Assembly: GCF_003574835.2 (NCBI RefSeq)
Contig: NZ_CP063196.1
Location: forward strand, 1,922,001-1,986,000
Direction of reading: 5' to 3'
Source: Thermobifida halotolerans
GTDB taxonomy: Bacteria > Actinomycetota > Actinomycetes > Streptosporangiales > Streptosporangiaceae
Length of the DNA stretch: 64,000 bases
A model generated the notes under the pieces. The model saw only the letters and a program-made list of their open reading frames with translations, made no database searches and was not told the DNA's origin. Both the position numbers and the translations under genes were made by a program. This document shows positions 42,174 to 51,017 of the stretch, one piece after another. How positions within the stretch are numbered: position 1 is the stretch's first letter; each line of letters begins with the position of its first letter.

Positions 42174-42739
42174 CCGTCCACCGCCGTCGCCGCATCAATC
42201 GCGGCCTGGGCGCGCCCGCGGGCCGATGGGTGCCCGTACAGGCGGGCACACAACACGGTCAGCACCTCGGTCATGTCCCGCACCAGATCATCGTCGGTCT
42301 CCTCGGCGTCCAGCACGACCAGGCGCCGCCCGCACGCCGCCAGCGCCGATTCCAGGTGTTCGACACCGAACCGTGCCAGCCGGTCACGGTGCTCGACCAC
42401 GATCACCGACACCCCGGCATCGCCCAGGAGCCGGTGCAGCTTCCCGCGCCGCCCGTTCAGTCCGGACCCGACCTCGGTGACCACCTCACACACCGCGAAC
42501 CCCCGGGCGGTGGCTTCCTGCACGACCCGGGACACCTGCCGGTCCAACTCGGCCTACTGCTCAGCCGAGGCCACCCGGCAGTAGGCCACCGTGCGGCCCT
42601 CGGCCCGGGGAGGCTCCGCAACGATCCACGTTCCGGAGGGCGCCTGGTGGACGGGCACGGGCATGCGCCCGCTCCTCACCCACCGCCACGCGGTCTGACA
42701 GCTCACGCCCCGCTGGCGCGCCCACTCCGAAAGCTTCAC
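42170..42739 (-). pseudogene. tnpA: IS607 serine recombinase (TnpA) with in-frame amber stop
   Basis: From a GTG at 42739 the frame reads a MerR-like HTH (VKLSEWARQRGVSCQTAWRW) and the resolvase start (TVAYCRVASAEQ), which contains the catalytic Ser. A TAG codon at 42554-42556 follows. Beyond it the resolvase domain continues in the same frame (LDRQVSRVVQEATARGF, then VIVVEHRDRLARFGVEHLE). A single base change explains the stop. It is a nonsense mutant unless TAG is read through. Confidence 0.88.
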
Positions 42740-42807
42740 GCCACCATTACACGACCACAGACGACTACGTCTGGTCATGAGACCTGGAACAGATGTCAAC
42801 CCCCGTT

Positions 42808-43433
42808 CCCCTCCCCACCGGGCGGGGATTCCCGCCGGGGCCGTGAGACCGCCTCGGCGGACCCCGGCCCCGGGTGCGGCACCGGGAAGCCGGGGCCGGG
42901 CCGAGGAGGTCCCGGGGGTGGTCGGGGGCGGATCACCACGGGGTGGCGGCACCCCCCTCCGGCACAGCGCCCTCACCGGTGTCCTGCCCTCCCCTGGGTC
43001 CGCGGCCGCGGACTTTCCTCCCCATTCCCGGCTGTCCGCATCCGGCCACCGGAAAATCCATCGGAGACGGCATCCCGCTGTCCAGCTTTTTCATCAGAAG
43101 TTAATAATAGTTCTCACGACGCCGCCGATTTCTCATTCATTTCCCGCTTGACAGGGCACACCCCGCAAGGCGAATATCCTGGGGGCCGAAAGAGGGAGAG
43201 AGTATCGCAATATCGCGCCTGAGGACCTTCAGCCTTTCCGGACCGTTCGGACGGATTTTTGCGTCCGACAACTCCACTGTCAGATCTTGAGCCGTGTGAC
43301 GCTCCTCACAGAGGTCGTCGCGCCTTCGAAGTCACCCTGTCAAGGCGGCGGGGATCTCTCGGACCATTTCCGCAGGAAACCAGAACGCCGTTCAGTCGCC
43401 AGCCCTTCAGGGCACTCACCGAAGGAAAAGATC
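42808..43433. other. Non-coding region with long leader of the DRE-TIM operon
   Basis: No gene is visible. The 5' half is a GC-rich flank of the IS607 element. From 43080 the sequence becomes AT-rich and contains the candidate promoter. The 250-base stretch from there to the TTG at 43434 would be an unusually long leader. It includes a 6-bp stem at 43248-43253/43262-43267 with a T-rich loop. I could not match it to a known riboswitch. Confidence 0.45.
43148..43180 (+). promoter_or_regulatory. Candidate promoter of the DRE-TIM operon
   Basis: TTGACA at 43148-43153 is a perfect -35 hexamer. GAATATCCT at 43172-43180 offers a -10 18-21 bp downstream, depending on register. It is the best sigma-70-like match in the intergenic region. 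Confidence 0.45.
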
Positions 43434-44702
43434 TTGTCTCTTTCCATGCCAGCCGGACACACTCCCCGATACACCGATTTCGAGATCGTCGGTCTCTCCG
43501 ACGAGACCATGCGCGAAGGCGGCGAAAGGGCACTCTACGGTGCCGACGACGAAAGCAAGCTGAAACTCATCGAGGCCCTCGCGGAGGCGGGTGTCCGCGA
43601 CATCGACCTCGGCTCGGGGCTCACCGAACCGAAATTCCTGCTCCGCTGTCTCCACTCGCAGCACCTGCTCGGCCGGATTCCCGAGGACACGCAGTTCGTC
43701 TTCAACCTGACACTGAAGACATGGGAGCCGCTGTGCGAGGCTCTCCAGATCATTCCCAGGGACTACCTGGCGAAGATCCAGGTCAGTCTGGGAATGGTGG
43801 AGCACCGCCAGAGCGAGAAACTCCTGGAGCGGGCGCACGAGGCGCTGTCCTCCATCGGTGTCGGCTCCTTCCGCGCCAGCATCCTCAACGCGTTCTCGCA
43901 CGAGATCGACGAGGACCGGTACGCGTTCATCAACGAGCAGATCGAACGCGTCCGCCAGTTGGGGATCTCCCTGGTCCGGGTGAACGACTCCATCGGCACC
44001 CTGTATCCGGAGTCGACGGCGGTCCTGGCCTCGAACCTGGTCAAGGACAACCCGGACATCACCTTCTACCTGCACTCCCACGACGACCGAGGGCTGGGGC
44101 TGGCCAACTCCCTCGCTTCGATCTTCCACGGCTTCCAGATGGTCGAGGGCGGAGTCGCCGGATTCGGCAACCGCGCCGGACTGGCGAACGTCGAGGTGCT
44201 GAGCCAGATCTTCGCCGAGCGCCGCATCAGCGTCGCCGGCACCGTCCTGGACACCGAGAAGCTCTCCCGAGCCGCGGCGCTCGCGGAGGAGGTCTTCATG
44301 GTGCTGCCGAACGTCTACCGCCCGGTCAGCGGCATGCTGGTGCGCAACGAGAACGCGGGCATCGTCAACGTCCCCGACTACCTGGGGGTCAGTCGACCGG
44401 TCGACTACTTCCTGAACCCCATCGGGATCTTTCCGACAACGGTCGCCCAGGTGCTGGAGAACAGCGGATTCCCCGAGGAGTACCTCCGGGACGAGGAGTT
44501 CCTCGCCGAGGTCACCCGGCGCCTCGTGGGCTACATGGAGGACACCCTCCACCCGGCCAAGCGGGAGCGCTTCGACGCGCTGCTCCACCAGGTCCGGGAG
44601 TTCTACACCGACATCGTCCGACTCGACGCCGTGCACAACGTCGCTCTGGAGGTGCTGCAGGACCGCAGCAGCACCGCGGTGGCGCTGCAGGCCGGAGTCT
44701 GA
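43434..44702 (+). CDS. DRE-TIM metallolyase (HMG-CoA lyase / citramalate-homocitrate synthase superfamily)
   Basis: A protein of 422 aa. The TTG at 43434 is preferred because GAAGGAAAAG lies 3-13 bases upstream; an ATG at 43446 is too far from it. The superfamily signature is visible: SDETMREGGERAL (Asp and catalytic Arg, with the second Asp replaced by Glu), LHSHDDRGLGLAN (the H-x-H metal ligands) and GFGNRAGLANVE. The C-terminal region is longer than in a simple lyase and lacks an obvious LeuA regulatory domain. It condenses or cleaves an acyl-CoA/2-oxo acid pair; which one cannot be told. It is the first gene of a four-gene operon. Confidence 0.82.
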   Translation: MSLSMPAGHTPRYTDFEIVGLSDETMREGGERALYGADDESKLKLIEALAEAGVRDIDLGSGLTEPKFLLRCLHSQHLLGRIPEDTQFVFNLTLKTWEPLCEALQIIPRDYLAKIQVSLGMVEHRQSEKLLERAHEALSSIGVGSFRASILNAFSHEIDEDRYAFINEQIERVRQLGISLVRVNDSIGTLYPESTAVLASNLVKDNPDITFYLHSHDDRGLGLANSLASIFHGFQMVEGGVAGFGNRAGLANVEVLSQIFAERRISVAGTVLDTEKLSRAAALAEEVFMVLPNVYRPVSGMLVRNENAGIVNVPDYLGVSRPVDYFLNPIGIFPTTVAQVLENSGFPEEYLRDEEFLAEVTRRLVGYMEDTLHPAKRERFDALLHQVREFYTDIVRLDAVHNVALEVLQDRSSTAVALQAGV

Positions 44703-44814
44703 CCCCTCCTGTCCCGGGCGCGCCGGACGGACTCACCCGCCCGGCGCGCCGCCGAGGACGCCGCAGAGATACCGATAAGCCGCTTTCCGCCGGAGTCTAG
44801 GGGGTGGACCTCTG

Positions 44815-45837
44815 ATGGGGGTCGGACCGCTGCTGTCGACGCTGGTCCCGCTGTTCGCCATCGTCCTCATCGGATACCTGGCCAGCTATTTCGGGTCCTT
44901 CCAGGGCAACGCCCAGAAGGCCATCAACGACTTCGTCTTCTACATAGCCCTGCCCGCGCTGCTGTTCGGGGCGGTCGTCAACTCCGGACTGTCCGACGGG
45001 ATCTCGTGGGCGTTCATCGGGGCGAACCTCACCAACCTGGTCATCGGATCGGTGATCGGACTGCTCGGCGGTCTGGCGCTGTTCCGCCGGGAACTGCCCC
45101 GGGCGCTGACGACGTCGATGCTCGCGGGCTACGGAAACGTCGCCTACCTCGGCGTCCCGCTGCTGGTGAGCGCGGTCGGGGCGCAGGCGGCGCTGCCCGT
45201 GGCGCTGGGGCAGCTCATACACAACATGTTCTTCATGGTCTTCTACCCCCTGTGCGTCACCCTGGCCGTGCGGCGCTCGCGCGTGGTGAACGCGGCGAAG
45301 CAGCGCGGACGGGCAGAAGGCGCGGTGGCGGTCGAAGAGCGCTCCCCCGCCCCCGGAGGCGAGAGCACGGGACGGGCCATCTTCCGCAGCGTCGTCCTCA
45401 ACCCGGTCAGCCTGTCGGTGGTCGCCGGCCTGCTCTTCGCTCTCCTCGGCCTGCGGTTGCCGGGCCCGGTGGCCGACACGGTCGAGATGCTCGGCGGTGC
45501 CGCGGCGCCCGGAGCGCTCTTCGCGGTCGGACTCACCCTGCGCCGGGCCGTGACGGCGCTCCAGGAGGGCAGCGTGAGCCCGACCGAACTGGGGTTCACC
45601 GTGGCGGTGAAGCTCGCCGTCATGCCGCTCGTCGCGGTCGGCCTGGTCACGTGGGTCTTCTCCATGCCCGAGGTGTGGGCGTTCACCACCGTCGTGATGT
45701 GCGGACTGCCCAACGCCGCGACCGCCTACGTCCTGGCGCAGCAGAAGGAGTCCGGAGCCCAGCAGGCCGCCGCGGCGGTGGTCGTCACCAGTGTGCTCTC
45801 ACTGATCACCATTCCGCTCGTCGCCGTGGTCGCCTGA
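44815..45837 (+). CDS. AEC-family (auxin efflux carrier-like) transporter
   Basis: A protein of 340 aa. About ten membrane helices fall in two halves around a charged loop near residues 150-185. LVPLFAIVLIGYLASYFGSF at the start and ALPALLF, GYGNVAYLGVPL and CGLPNAATAYVLA are typical of the family. Bacterial members export or exchange malonate, malate or other carboxylates. Between a metallolyase and an FAH hydrolase, transport of a dicarboxylic or oxo acid is likely. It is 112 bp after the metallolyase and 27 bp before the next gene. Confidence 0.9.
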   Translation: MGVGPLLSTLVPLFAIVLIGYLASYFGSFQGNAQKAINDFVFYIALPALLFGAVVNSGLSDGISWAFIGANLTNLVIGSVIGLLGGLALFRRELPRALTTSMLAGYGNVAYLGVPLLVSAVGAQAALPVALGQLIHNMFFMVFYPLCVTLAVRRSRVVNAAKQRGRAEGAVAVEERSPAPGGESTGRAIFRSVVLNPVSLSVVAGLLFALLGLRLPGPVADTVEMLGGAAAPGALFAVGLTLRRAVTALQEGSVSPTELGFTVAVKLAVMPLVAVGLVTWVFSMPEVWAFTTVVMCGLPNAATAYVLAQQKESGAQQAAAAVVVTSVLSLITIPLVAVVA

Positions 45838-45864
45838 GGCGGCGGAAAGCACAGAGGAGGAACC

Positions 45865-46161
45865 ATGCTCGTCGCGTTCTCCGTGAGCCCGCTCGACATC
45901 GGCGAGTCCGTGGGAGCGGCTGTCGCCCGAGCCGTGAAGGTCGTGCGCGACAGCGGACTGCCCAACCGCACCGACGCGATGTTCACCACCGTGGAAGGCG
46001 AGTGGGACGAGGTCATGAGGGTCGTCAAGGAGGCGGTCCAGGCGGCCGGAGAGGGATCCGGCAGGGTCACCCTGGTCCTCAAGGCCGACATCCGTCCGAA
46101 CGTGACCGACGCGCTCGACGGCAAGGTCGCCTCGGTCGAGGCGCACCTGCGCACCATGTGA
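45865..46161 (+). CDS. MTH1187/YkoF-type thiamine-binding family protein
   Basis: A protein of 98 aa, the family length, from the ATG at 45865 with AGAGGAGG upstream. The ferredoxin-like fold shows LVAFSVSPLDIGESVGAAVARAVKVVRDSGL, then TTVEGEWDEVMRVVKEAVQAA and VTLVLKADIRPN. Members bind thiamine or a related small molecule and form tetramers. Presence in this operon hints at a thiamine-dependent or metabolite-sensing step, but there is no direct evidence. Confidence 0.87.
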   Translation: MLVAFSVSPLDIGESVGAAVARAVKVVRDSGLPNRTDAMFTTVEGEWDEVMRVVKEAVQAAGEGSGRVTLVLKADIRPNVTDALDGKVASVEAHLRTM

Positions 46162-46187
46162 TCCGGAACGCCAGGAGGAGATCCCCC

Positions 46188-47048
46188 ATGCGTCTTATGC
46201 GCGTAGGCCGCGCCGGCGCGGAGATCCCGGCCGTGTACGCCGGGAAGGACCAATACATCGACGTCTCCGACCTCGTCGAGGACTTCGACGCGGCCTTCTT
46301 CGAGGCGGGTGGGTCCGCCCTGCTCGCGGACCCCGTCGCCGAACGGCTGGCCGCGGGGGCGTCCCGGCCCCTGGCGGGGCAGCGGGTGGGCGCGCCCGTC
46401 GCGCGCCCCCACCAGATCCTGTGCATCGGGCTGAACTACACCGACCACGCGCAGGCGACCGGGCAGAGCCTGCCGGAGGAGCCGGTGCTCGCCACGAAGG
46501 CCCCCAACACCCTGACGGGCCCCGAGGACCCCCTGGTCCTCCCCCGCGGCTCGACCAGGACCGACTGGGAGGTGGAGCTCGGCGTCGTCGTCGGCCGCCG
46601 CGTGAGCTACCTGCCCGACGAGCGGGCCGCGGAGGAGGCGATCGCCGGATACGTGCTCGTCAACGACGTCACCGAGCGGTTCCTCCAGTTCGAACGCGGC
46701 GGGCAGTGGAGCAAGGGCAAGTCCGCGGCCACGTTCAACCCGTGCGGCCCCTACCTGGTGACCCGGGACGAGCTCCCCGACGTCTCGGACGTGGGCCTGT
46801 GGCTGGAGGTGAACGGGCAGCGCAGGCAGCACGGGTCCACCAGGAACATGGTCTTCTCCCCCGCCCACCTCGTGTACTACCTCAGCCAGTTCATGGTGCT
46901 GGAACCCGGTGACCTGATCAACACGGGAACGCCGGCGGGCACGGGGATGTCCTCCGATCCGCCCTCCTACCTCGCCCCCGGTGACGTGGTGGAGCTGGGG
47001 GGCGACCCGTTGGGGACGCAGCGCCACACGGTCGTCGCGTCTCCGTGA
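46188..47048 (+). CDS. Fumarylacetoacetate hydrolase (FAH)-family enzyme
   Basis: A protein of 286 aa. The ATG at 46188 has AGGAGGAGA upstream, 26 bp after the previous gene. A short N-terminal domain is followed by the FAH fold from about residue 75: ILCIGLNYTDHAQATG, the metal-binding DWEVELGVVVGR, and the signature NDVTERFLQFERGGQWSKGKS. LEPGDLINTGTPAGTG closes it. These Mg-dependent enzymes hydrolyse acylpyruvates or decarboxylate/isomerise 2-oxo diacids. With a DRE-TIM lyase it could process a 2-oxo-4-acyl intermediate; this is inference. Confidence 0.9.
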   Translation: MRLMRVGRAGAEIPAVYAGKDQYIDVSDLVEDFDAAFFEAGGSALLADPVAERLAAGASRPLAGQRVGAPVARPHQILCIGLNYTDHAQATGQSLPEEPVLATKAPNTLTGPEDPLVLPRGSTRTDWEVELGVVVGRRVSYLPDERAAEEAIAGYVLVNDVTERFLQFERGGQWSKGKSAATFNPCGPYLVTRDELPDVSDVGLWLEVNGQRRQHGSTRNMVFSPAHLVYYLSQFMVLEPGDLINTGTPAGTGMSSDPPSYLAPGDVVELGGDPLGTQRHTVVASP

Positions 47049-47133
47049 GGCGGTGCGGGCCCGGCGCACCGCCGTGTCCTGCGCGGCACCCGCACCGCCC
47101 CCAGTGCGGGGTGGTGCGCGTGCCCGTGGACGC

Positions 47134-47167
47134 GGGGAGCGGGCCCCGGCTCCGAGGCCCGCTCCCC
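47134..47167. terminator. Bidirectional hairpin terminator
   Basis: A perfect 12-bp stem (47134-47145 with 47156-47167) lies between the convergent FAH and GH106 genes. A second GC hairpin at about 47178-47206 follows it on the GH106 side. Confidence 0.8.
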
Positions 47168-47209
47168 TTGCTCCCACCGCCCCGGTCCACCGCGGGCCGG
47201 GGCGGCCTC

Positions 47210-50191
47210 TCAGAGTTCGACCTGCCCGTAGGGGACCAGTCGCACCGGGCCGATGAGTCCGTACTTCTGCCGGGCCGCGCCGCCGTACACGTCGGGCCGG
47301 AAGACCCGCATGCGGTTGATCAGGGTCGTGGCGACCTCGATCTCGATGGTGTTCTTCCCCTTCACCAGGTGGGGGCCGACGTCGACGCGCCGGGTGAGCT
47401 GGTCGGCCGGGGGCAGCGGCGTGCCGTTGACCGTCACCCGGAAGGTGTCGGTCACCTCCCCCAACTCCAGGTGGGCGCCGACCCCACCGGTCCACCCCTC
47501 GCCGAGGTCGACGGTGGTGGTGTAGCGGCCGATGCCCGAGACATCGGCGAGGTCGGGCAGATCGGTCCAGGGGGCCGGGGAGTCCAGGGTCAGCTCGTGG
47601 CTGCTGATGTCGGTCTCGGTGGCGCTCGCTCCCGGACGCCAGTCCTCCACCTCCAGCGTCCAGCCGGTGAGTTCGACGGTGTCGCCGACCTTGTCGACGC
47701 GCACGCCGTCGGTGCCGCCGTCGGCGTAGGTGACGGTGTAGTCGCCCGGCTCGGCGGCCCGCACCACGGGCTTGCCGCCGGAGAGGACGACATCGTCGGC
47801 GTCGGTGCCGCTCACCACGGCCCATCCGGGCCTGCCGTCGCCCACCAGGTTGTGCTTGGCCAGGGCGATCGCGCTGGACGCCCCGGGGGCGAGCCGGACG
47901 CGCACCGTGACCCGGTCCCCGTCCACCCGGTGGACGACGATGGGGGTGATCTGGCCGCTCCACAGGTCCAGGGCGTAGGGACGGGCGTCCTTCACCTCGG
48001 TGGTGATGGTCACCTCGTGGTCGACGGCCTGGGTGTCGGAGCCGTTGGCGAAGTAGTACAGCTCCACGTGCTTGTCGCGGCGCTTGGCGTGCAGCAGCGG
48101 GGAGGACTGCGCGTAGCTGACGGCGGGCCGCAGGCCCAGCGCGGCGATGCCGTCGGCGATGTCGTCGCGGGTGGCGACCTGCTGGACGCCGGGTTGGGCG
48201 AGCAGGTCGGCCATGACCCCGGCCAGCTCGGTGTTGTCCGTCTGGTCGACGCCGGGCGCCTCGGGGGCGCTCCAGTCGCCGACGATGACCATCGGCAGCC
48301 CGTCCCGGGCGTAGCGCAGCAGGCGGCGCGCGGTCTCCAGCGGCATGGTGGTCGCGCGGCCGCTGAACGCGTCGCCCTCGAAGACGAGCAGGCGGTAGGC
48401 CGGGCCGTCGGGGGCGAGCCGCCCCTTCTTGACCTTGGGGTCGGTCACCTCCAGCAGGCGGGGGCTGACGAACTGGTGGGTCCAGCCGAGCTTGACGCCG
48501 GTGCTGCTGAAGTAGGCCGCGCCGAACCCCGAGCCGGCGTAGCCCTTCTGGCGCAGGAAGGCGACGTCGACCGTTGAGGCGCCGGTGCGCAGCAGGTACT
48601 GGGCGCGGGCGAAGAACCCGGCCACGTCGGGGGCGTGCCGCCAGGTAGGGTGGCGCGGCCCCCAGGACTCGCTGTAGCCGATGCCTCCGCTGTAGGGGGT
48701 GAAGGCGGCGAAGCCGGGCCACTGGGCGCCGGGGGCGTCGGCGTAGGAGAAGCCGTGCAGGACCGCCTGGTTGACGCCGGCCGCGTACTCGCGGGAGATC
48801 GTGCGGACCGTGCGCGCCCAGGTGGTGCTGTAGGAGCCGCCGTAGACGGCGCCCGCCTCGCTGGACAGGATCGTGTTGCCGCCCAGGTCGCGGCCGCCCG
48901 CCAGGGAGCGGAAGTCGTCGAGGTTCTTGAAGCCGAGCGACTCGCCCTCGGGGATGTCCACGATGGCGGCCTTGGTGACCGCGTCGGTCTGCAGGCCGTA
49001 GGGCTGGATCCGGTACTGCAGGCCCAGCTTGTCGGCCCACTTCTTCAGCGGCTTGATGTGCTTGTCGATGTAGAGCTGGCTGAGGGTGTCGTTGTAGTCG
49101 TCCAGCAGTCGGCGGTCGGTTGTCGAGTCGAAGGAGAACACCCGATTCTCGTCCTGCTGGATGGCCAGCGGCAGGTAGGGCTTGAGGGCGTATCCGGTGT
49201 GCCGCTCGAAGTCCTCCGGCATGGTGGTGGTCCACAGGGTGGCGTCGGTCTCCATCTCGATGGAGTCCTCGAAGAGCGCGCCGCCCGCCTTCTTGAGGAG
49301 TGCGCGGACGCGGTTGTTGAGGATCGCCTCTTCCCAGAAGTCGATGACCGCCTGGGTTCCGGTGGTGCTGAAGTGGTCGACCACGTAGGACACCGGTTCG
49401 GTGTGCGGGCCCCGTTCCGGGCGCTGGCCGGAGCCGCGCTCCCAGTAGGAGATGACCGCCCAGGTGGCGTCGTCGGGCGGGCTCCAGGTGAGGTTTCCGT
49501 CGGTGACGCGGTCGGTGACCTCCTCGACGGTGTCGGCGACGAGCTTGTAGGGCCGCTTGTCGGTGGAGGCGCCGTCGGCGAGCCGGGCGACCTGGACGGC
49601 GACCAGTCTGCGCTCGGTGACGCCCTCGGCGGGTTCGACGACCGGTTCGGGCACCGCGCCCGCGAACTCCTGTCCGCCGGAGAGGAACTCCACGCCGTGG
49701 GCGAGTTCACGCACGGCCGCGGTGTCCTGCGGGGTGATCGTGGGGACGGCGGCGGGCCAGGCCGGGCCGATGGTGAGGTCGATGGTGACGCCGCGCTTCT
49801 CGGCGCGGGCCAGTGCCGCCTCCAGTGCGCTCACCCAGGCGGGGGTGCCCCAGCCGCTGTTGGCGGGGTCGAGGTCCTCGGTGGCGCTGTGGTGGACGTC
49901 GGCGATCTCCAGACCACCGAAGCCGGCGTCGGCGACCTGGTCGACCTCGCGTTCGATCTCGGCGGGGTCGACCAGGCCGTGCGGCCACCACCAGCGGAAC
50001 TTCGCCTGCGCGGCGCGGCCCGGGGCGGGGAACTCGGCGGCGAGGTCACCGGGGGCGGCCAGTGCGGGGGTTCCGCCCAGGGCGGGCGGCACGGCGGCGG
50101 CTGCGCCCAGGGCCGCGCCCAGGCCGAGGAACAGCCGCCGGGAGGGTTGGCGAAGTGGCTTGCGGGGGTCTTCGCCGTGCGAATCGCTCAT
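47210..50191 (-). CDS. GH106 alpha-L-rhamnosidase, Tat-secreted
   Basis: A protein of 993 aa. The ATG at 50191 has GAAGGACC upstream. The N-terminus carries a twin-arginine signal (SRRLFLGLGAALGAAAAV) ending in ALAA near residue 50. FRWWWPHGLVDPAEIEREVDQVADAGFGGLEIAD is the GH106 start, and the long catalytic barrel runs to about residue 700. Beta-sandwich domains close the protein. It should remove alpha-L-rhamnose outside the cell, complementing the intracellular GH78 enzyme. Its promoter has the perfect palindrome GAAACGTTTC (50311-50320), like the sites near GH78 and the ABC importer, so the same LacI protein probably controls it. Confidence 0.88.
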   Translation of the reverse strand: MSDSHGEDPRKPLRQPSRRLFLGLGAALGAAAAVPPALGGTPALAAPGDLAAEFPAPGRAAQAKFRWWWPHGLVDPAEIEREVDQVADAGFGGLEIADVHHSATEDLDPANSGWGTPAWVSALEAALARAEKRGVTIDLTIGPAWPAAVPTITPQDTAAVRELAHGVEFLSGGQEFAGAVPEPVVEPAEGVTERRLVAVQVARLADGASTDKRPYKLVADTVEEVTDRVTDGNLTWSPPDDATWAVISYWERGSGQRPERGPHTEPVSYVVDHFSTTGTQAVIDFWEEAILNNRVRALLKKAGGALFEDSIEMETDATLWTTTMPEDFERHTGYALKPYLPLAIQQDENRVFSFDSTTDRRLLDDYNDTLSQLYIDKHIKPLKKWADKLGLQYRIQPYGLQTDAVTKAAIVDIPEGESLGFKNLDDFRSLAGGRDLGGNTILSSEAGAVYGGSYSTTWARTVRTISREYAAGVNQAVLHGFSYADAPGAQWPGFAAFTPYSGGIGYSESWGPRHPTWRHAPDVAGFFARAQYLLRTGASTVDVAFLRQKGYAGSGFGAAYFSSTGVKLGWTHQFVSPRLLEVTDPKVKKGRLAPDGPAYRLLVFEGDAFSGRATTMPLETARRLLRYARDGLPMVIVGDWSAPEAPGVDQTDNTELAGVMADLLAQPGVQQVATRDDIADGIAALGLRPAVSYAQSSPLLHAKRRDKHVELYYFANGSDTQAVDHEVTITTEVKDARPYALDLWSGQITPIVVHRVDGDRVTVRVRLAPGASSAIALAKHNLVGDGRPGWAVVSGTDADDVVLSGGKPVVRAAEPGDYTVTYADGGTDGVRVDKVGDTVELTGWTLEVEDWRPGASATETDISSHELTLDSPAPWTDLPDLADVSGIGRYTTTVDLGEGWTGGVGAHLELGEVTDTFRVTVNGTPLPPADQLTRRVDVGPHLVKGKNTIEIEVATTLINRMRVFRPDVYGGAARQKYGLIGPVRLVPYGQVEL

Positions 50192-50308
50192 GCTGGTCCT
50201 TCTCGGTTTCCGACAGTTGCGCCGGGTGTGCGGGGGGTGGCCGAGGGGTGGTCCGCGGACGTCGTCCGAGTCGGCTTCCCGGAGTCGACCGCGGACCCCG
50301 ACGGCCGG

Positions 50309-50322
50309 TTGAAACGTTTCAG
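50309..50322. promoter_or_regulatory. LacI-type operator-like site 3 (TTGAAACGTTTCAG)
   Basis: A perfect 10-bp palindrome with central CG lies 118 bp upstream of the GH106 start. It overlaps the -10 position of a minus-strand promoter (TTGTCA, 17 bp, TTTCAA). It matches sites 1 and 2 in the TTGAAACG core. Confidence 0.7.
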
Positions 50323-51017
50323 CGAAATTACTGACAAGGATTTCTTCGGCGCAACGACGTGGCCACTTCCGGCCAATTTTCCGCCCCACCCGATTCCGCA
50401 TTGCGAAATCGAGACATCCGCCACTCGGTGGCGGCGAGCCGGACCTCAGAGGATCTCCCAGATCAGAGCGGGTAGCACGCACTCGGAAGACGACTCCCCA
50501 CACCCCCGCCCACCCGATCTCCGAAGACCGGAGGTGGATGTGCTGTCAGCCACACCCCTCCGACGCGGGTAAACCACTCAGAAAGTGTGGTATTTAACCG
50601 CCGCCACCATGACCGCAGGTGAACAAGGGCGCTCAGGGGGTGAACCGCTTCCCCCACCCGCTTGGCGAACGTTTTATTCAGCGCGCCGCTCCGGCTCGCG
50701 TCGGAGAGCGGAGGGGGCGCTCCCGCTCTGGCAGGACCCCCGCCAGAGCGGCACCGGGCGGAACACGGCCGCTGCGCCGACACCGGCGGCGTCCGCGCCG
50801 CCTTCGAGGGCGTCTGGACGACCTGGAGCACCGTTCGCGCCGTCGCCACGACCGCCGCGTCCGCCTCCTGCTGCGCGCCCTGGTCCCGCGCGGCTCCGAC
50901 TCCCCGGCAGCCCGACGCGCTGGAGGGACTCGGAAGGACGCGTGCCCGTCCGGGCGCCGGGCACGCGCCGAGGGCCCACCGTCCGGTGAGCCCTCGGGAT
51001 TCCCTGCGCTCCGAGGG
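50323..51017. other. Gene-free region between GH106 and the aldo/keto reductase
   Basis: The GH106 promoter occupies the first part. An AT-rich patch near 50570-50600 could be another promoter, but no gene follows on either strand. The GC-rich part from 50690 has open frames without recognisable protein. Confidence 0.5.

Larger units (their letters stand above)
40721..42807 (-). mobile_element. IS607-type element (dead): serine recombinase plus TnpB
   Basis: The element is bounded by AACGGGGGTTG (40721-40731) and its exact complement CAACCCCCGTT (42797-42807), taken as the ends. It encodes an IS607 TnpA resolvase and a TnpB with overlapping ATGA. Both are mutated, so it cannot move on its own. 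A strong hairpin at 40792-40821 near the TnpB end lies where the omega (guide) RNA of such elements is located. The exact ends are inferred from this pair of repeats, since IS607 elements often lack inverted repeats. Confidence 0.75.

Noticed and set aside
43248-43267. Hairpin with T-rich loop in the metallolyase leader, considered as a terminator
   Set aside because: The T run is inside the loop, not after the stem, and the stem is only 6 bp.
43181-43433. T-box, TPP or SAM riboswitch in the same leader
   Set aside because: None of the conserved core sequences of these families is visible.
45726-49235. 1169-codon minus-strand frame through the GH106 gene
   Set aside because: The GH106 protein in another frame has a signal peptide and complete domains; this frame is Arg/Pro/Gly-rich noise.
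50463-50849. 128-codon minus-strand frame upstream of GH106
   Set aside because: No family, no ribosome site, and it overlaps the apparent promoter zone.
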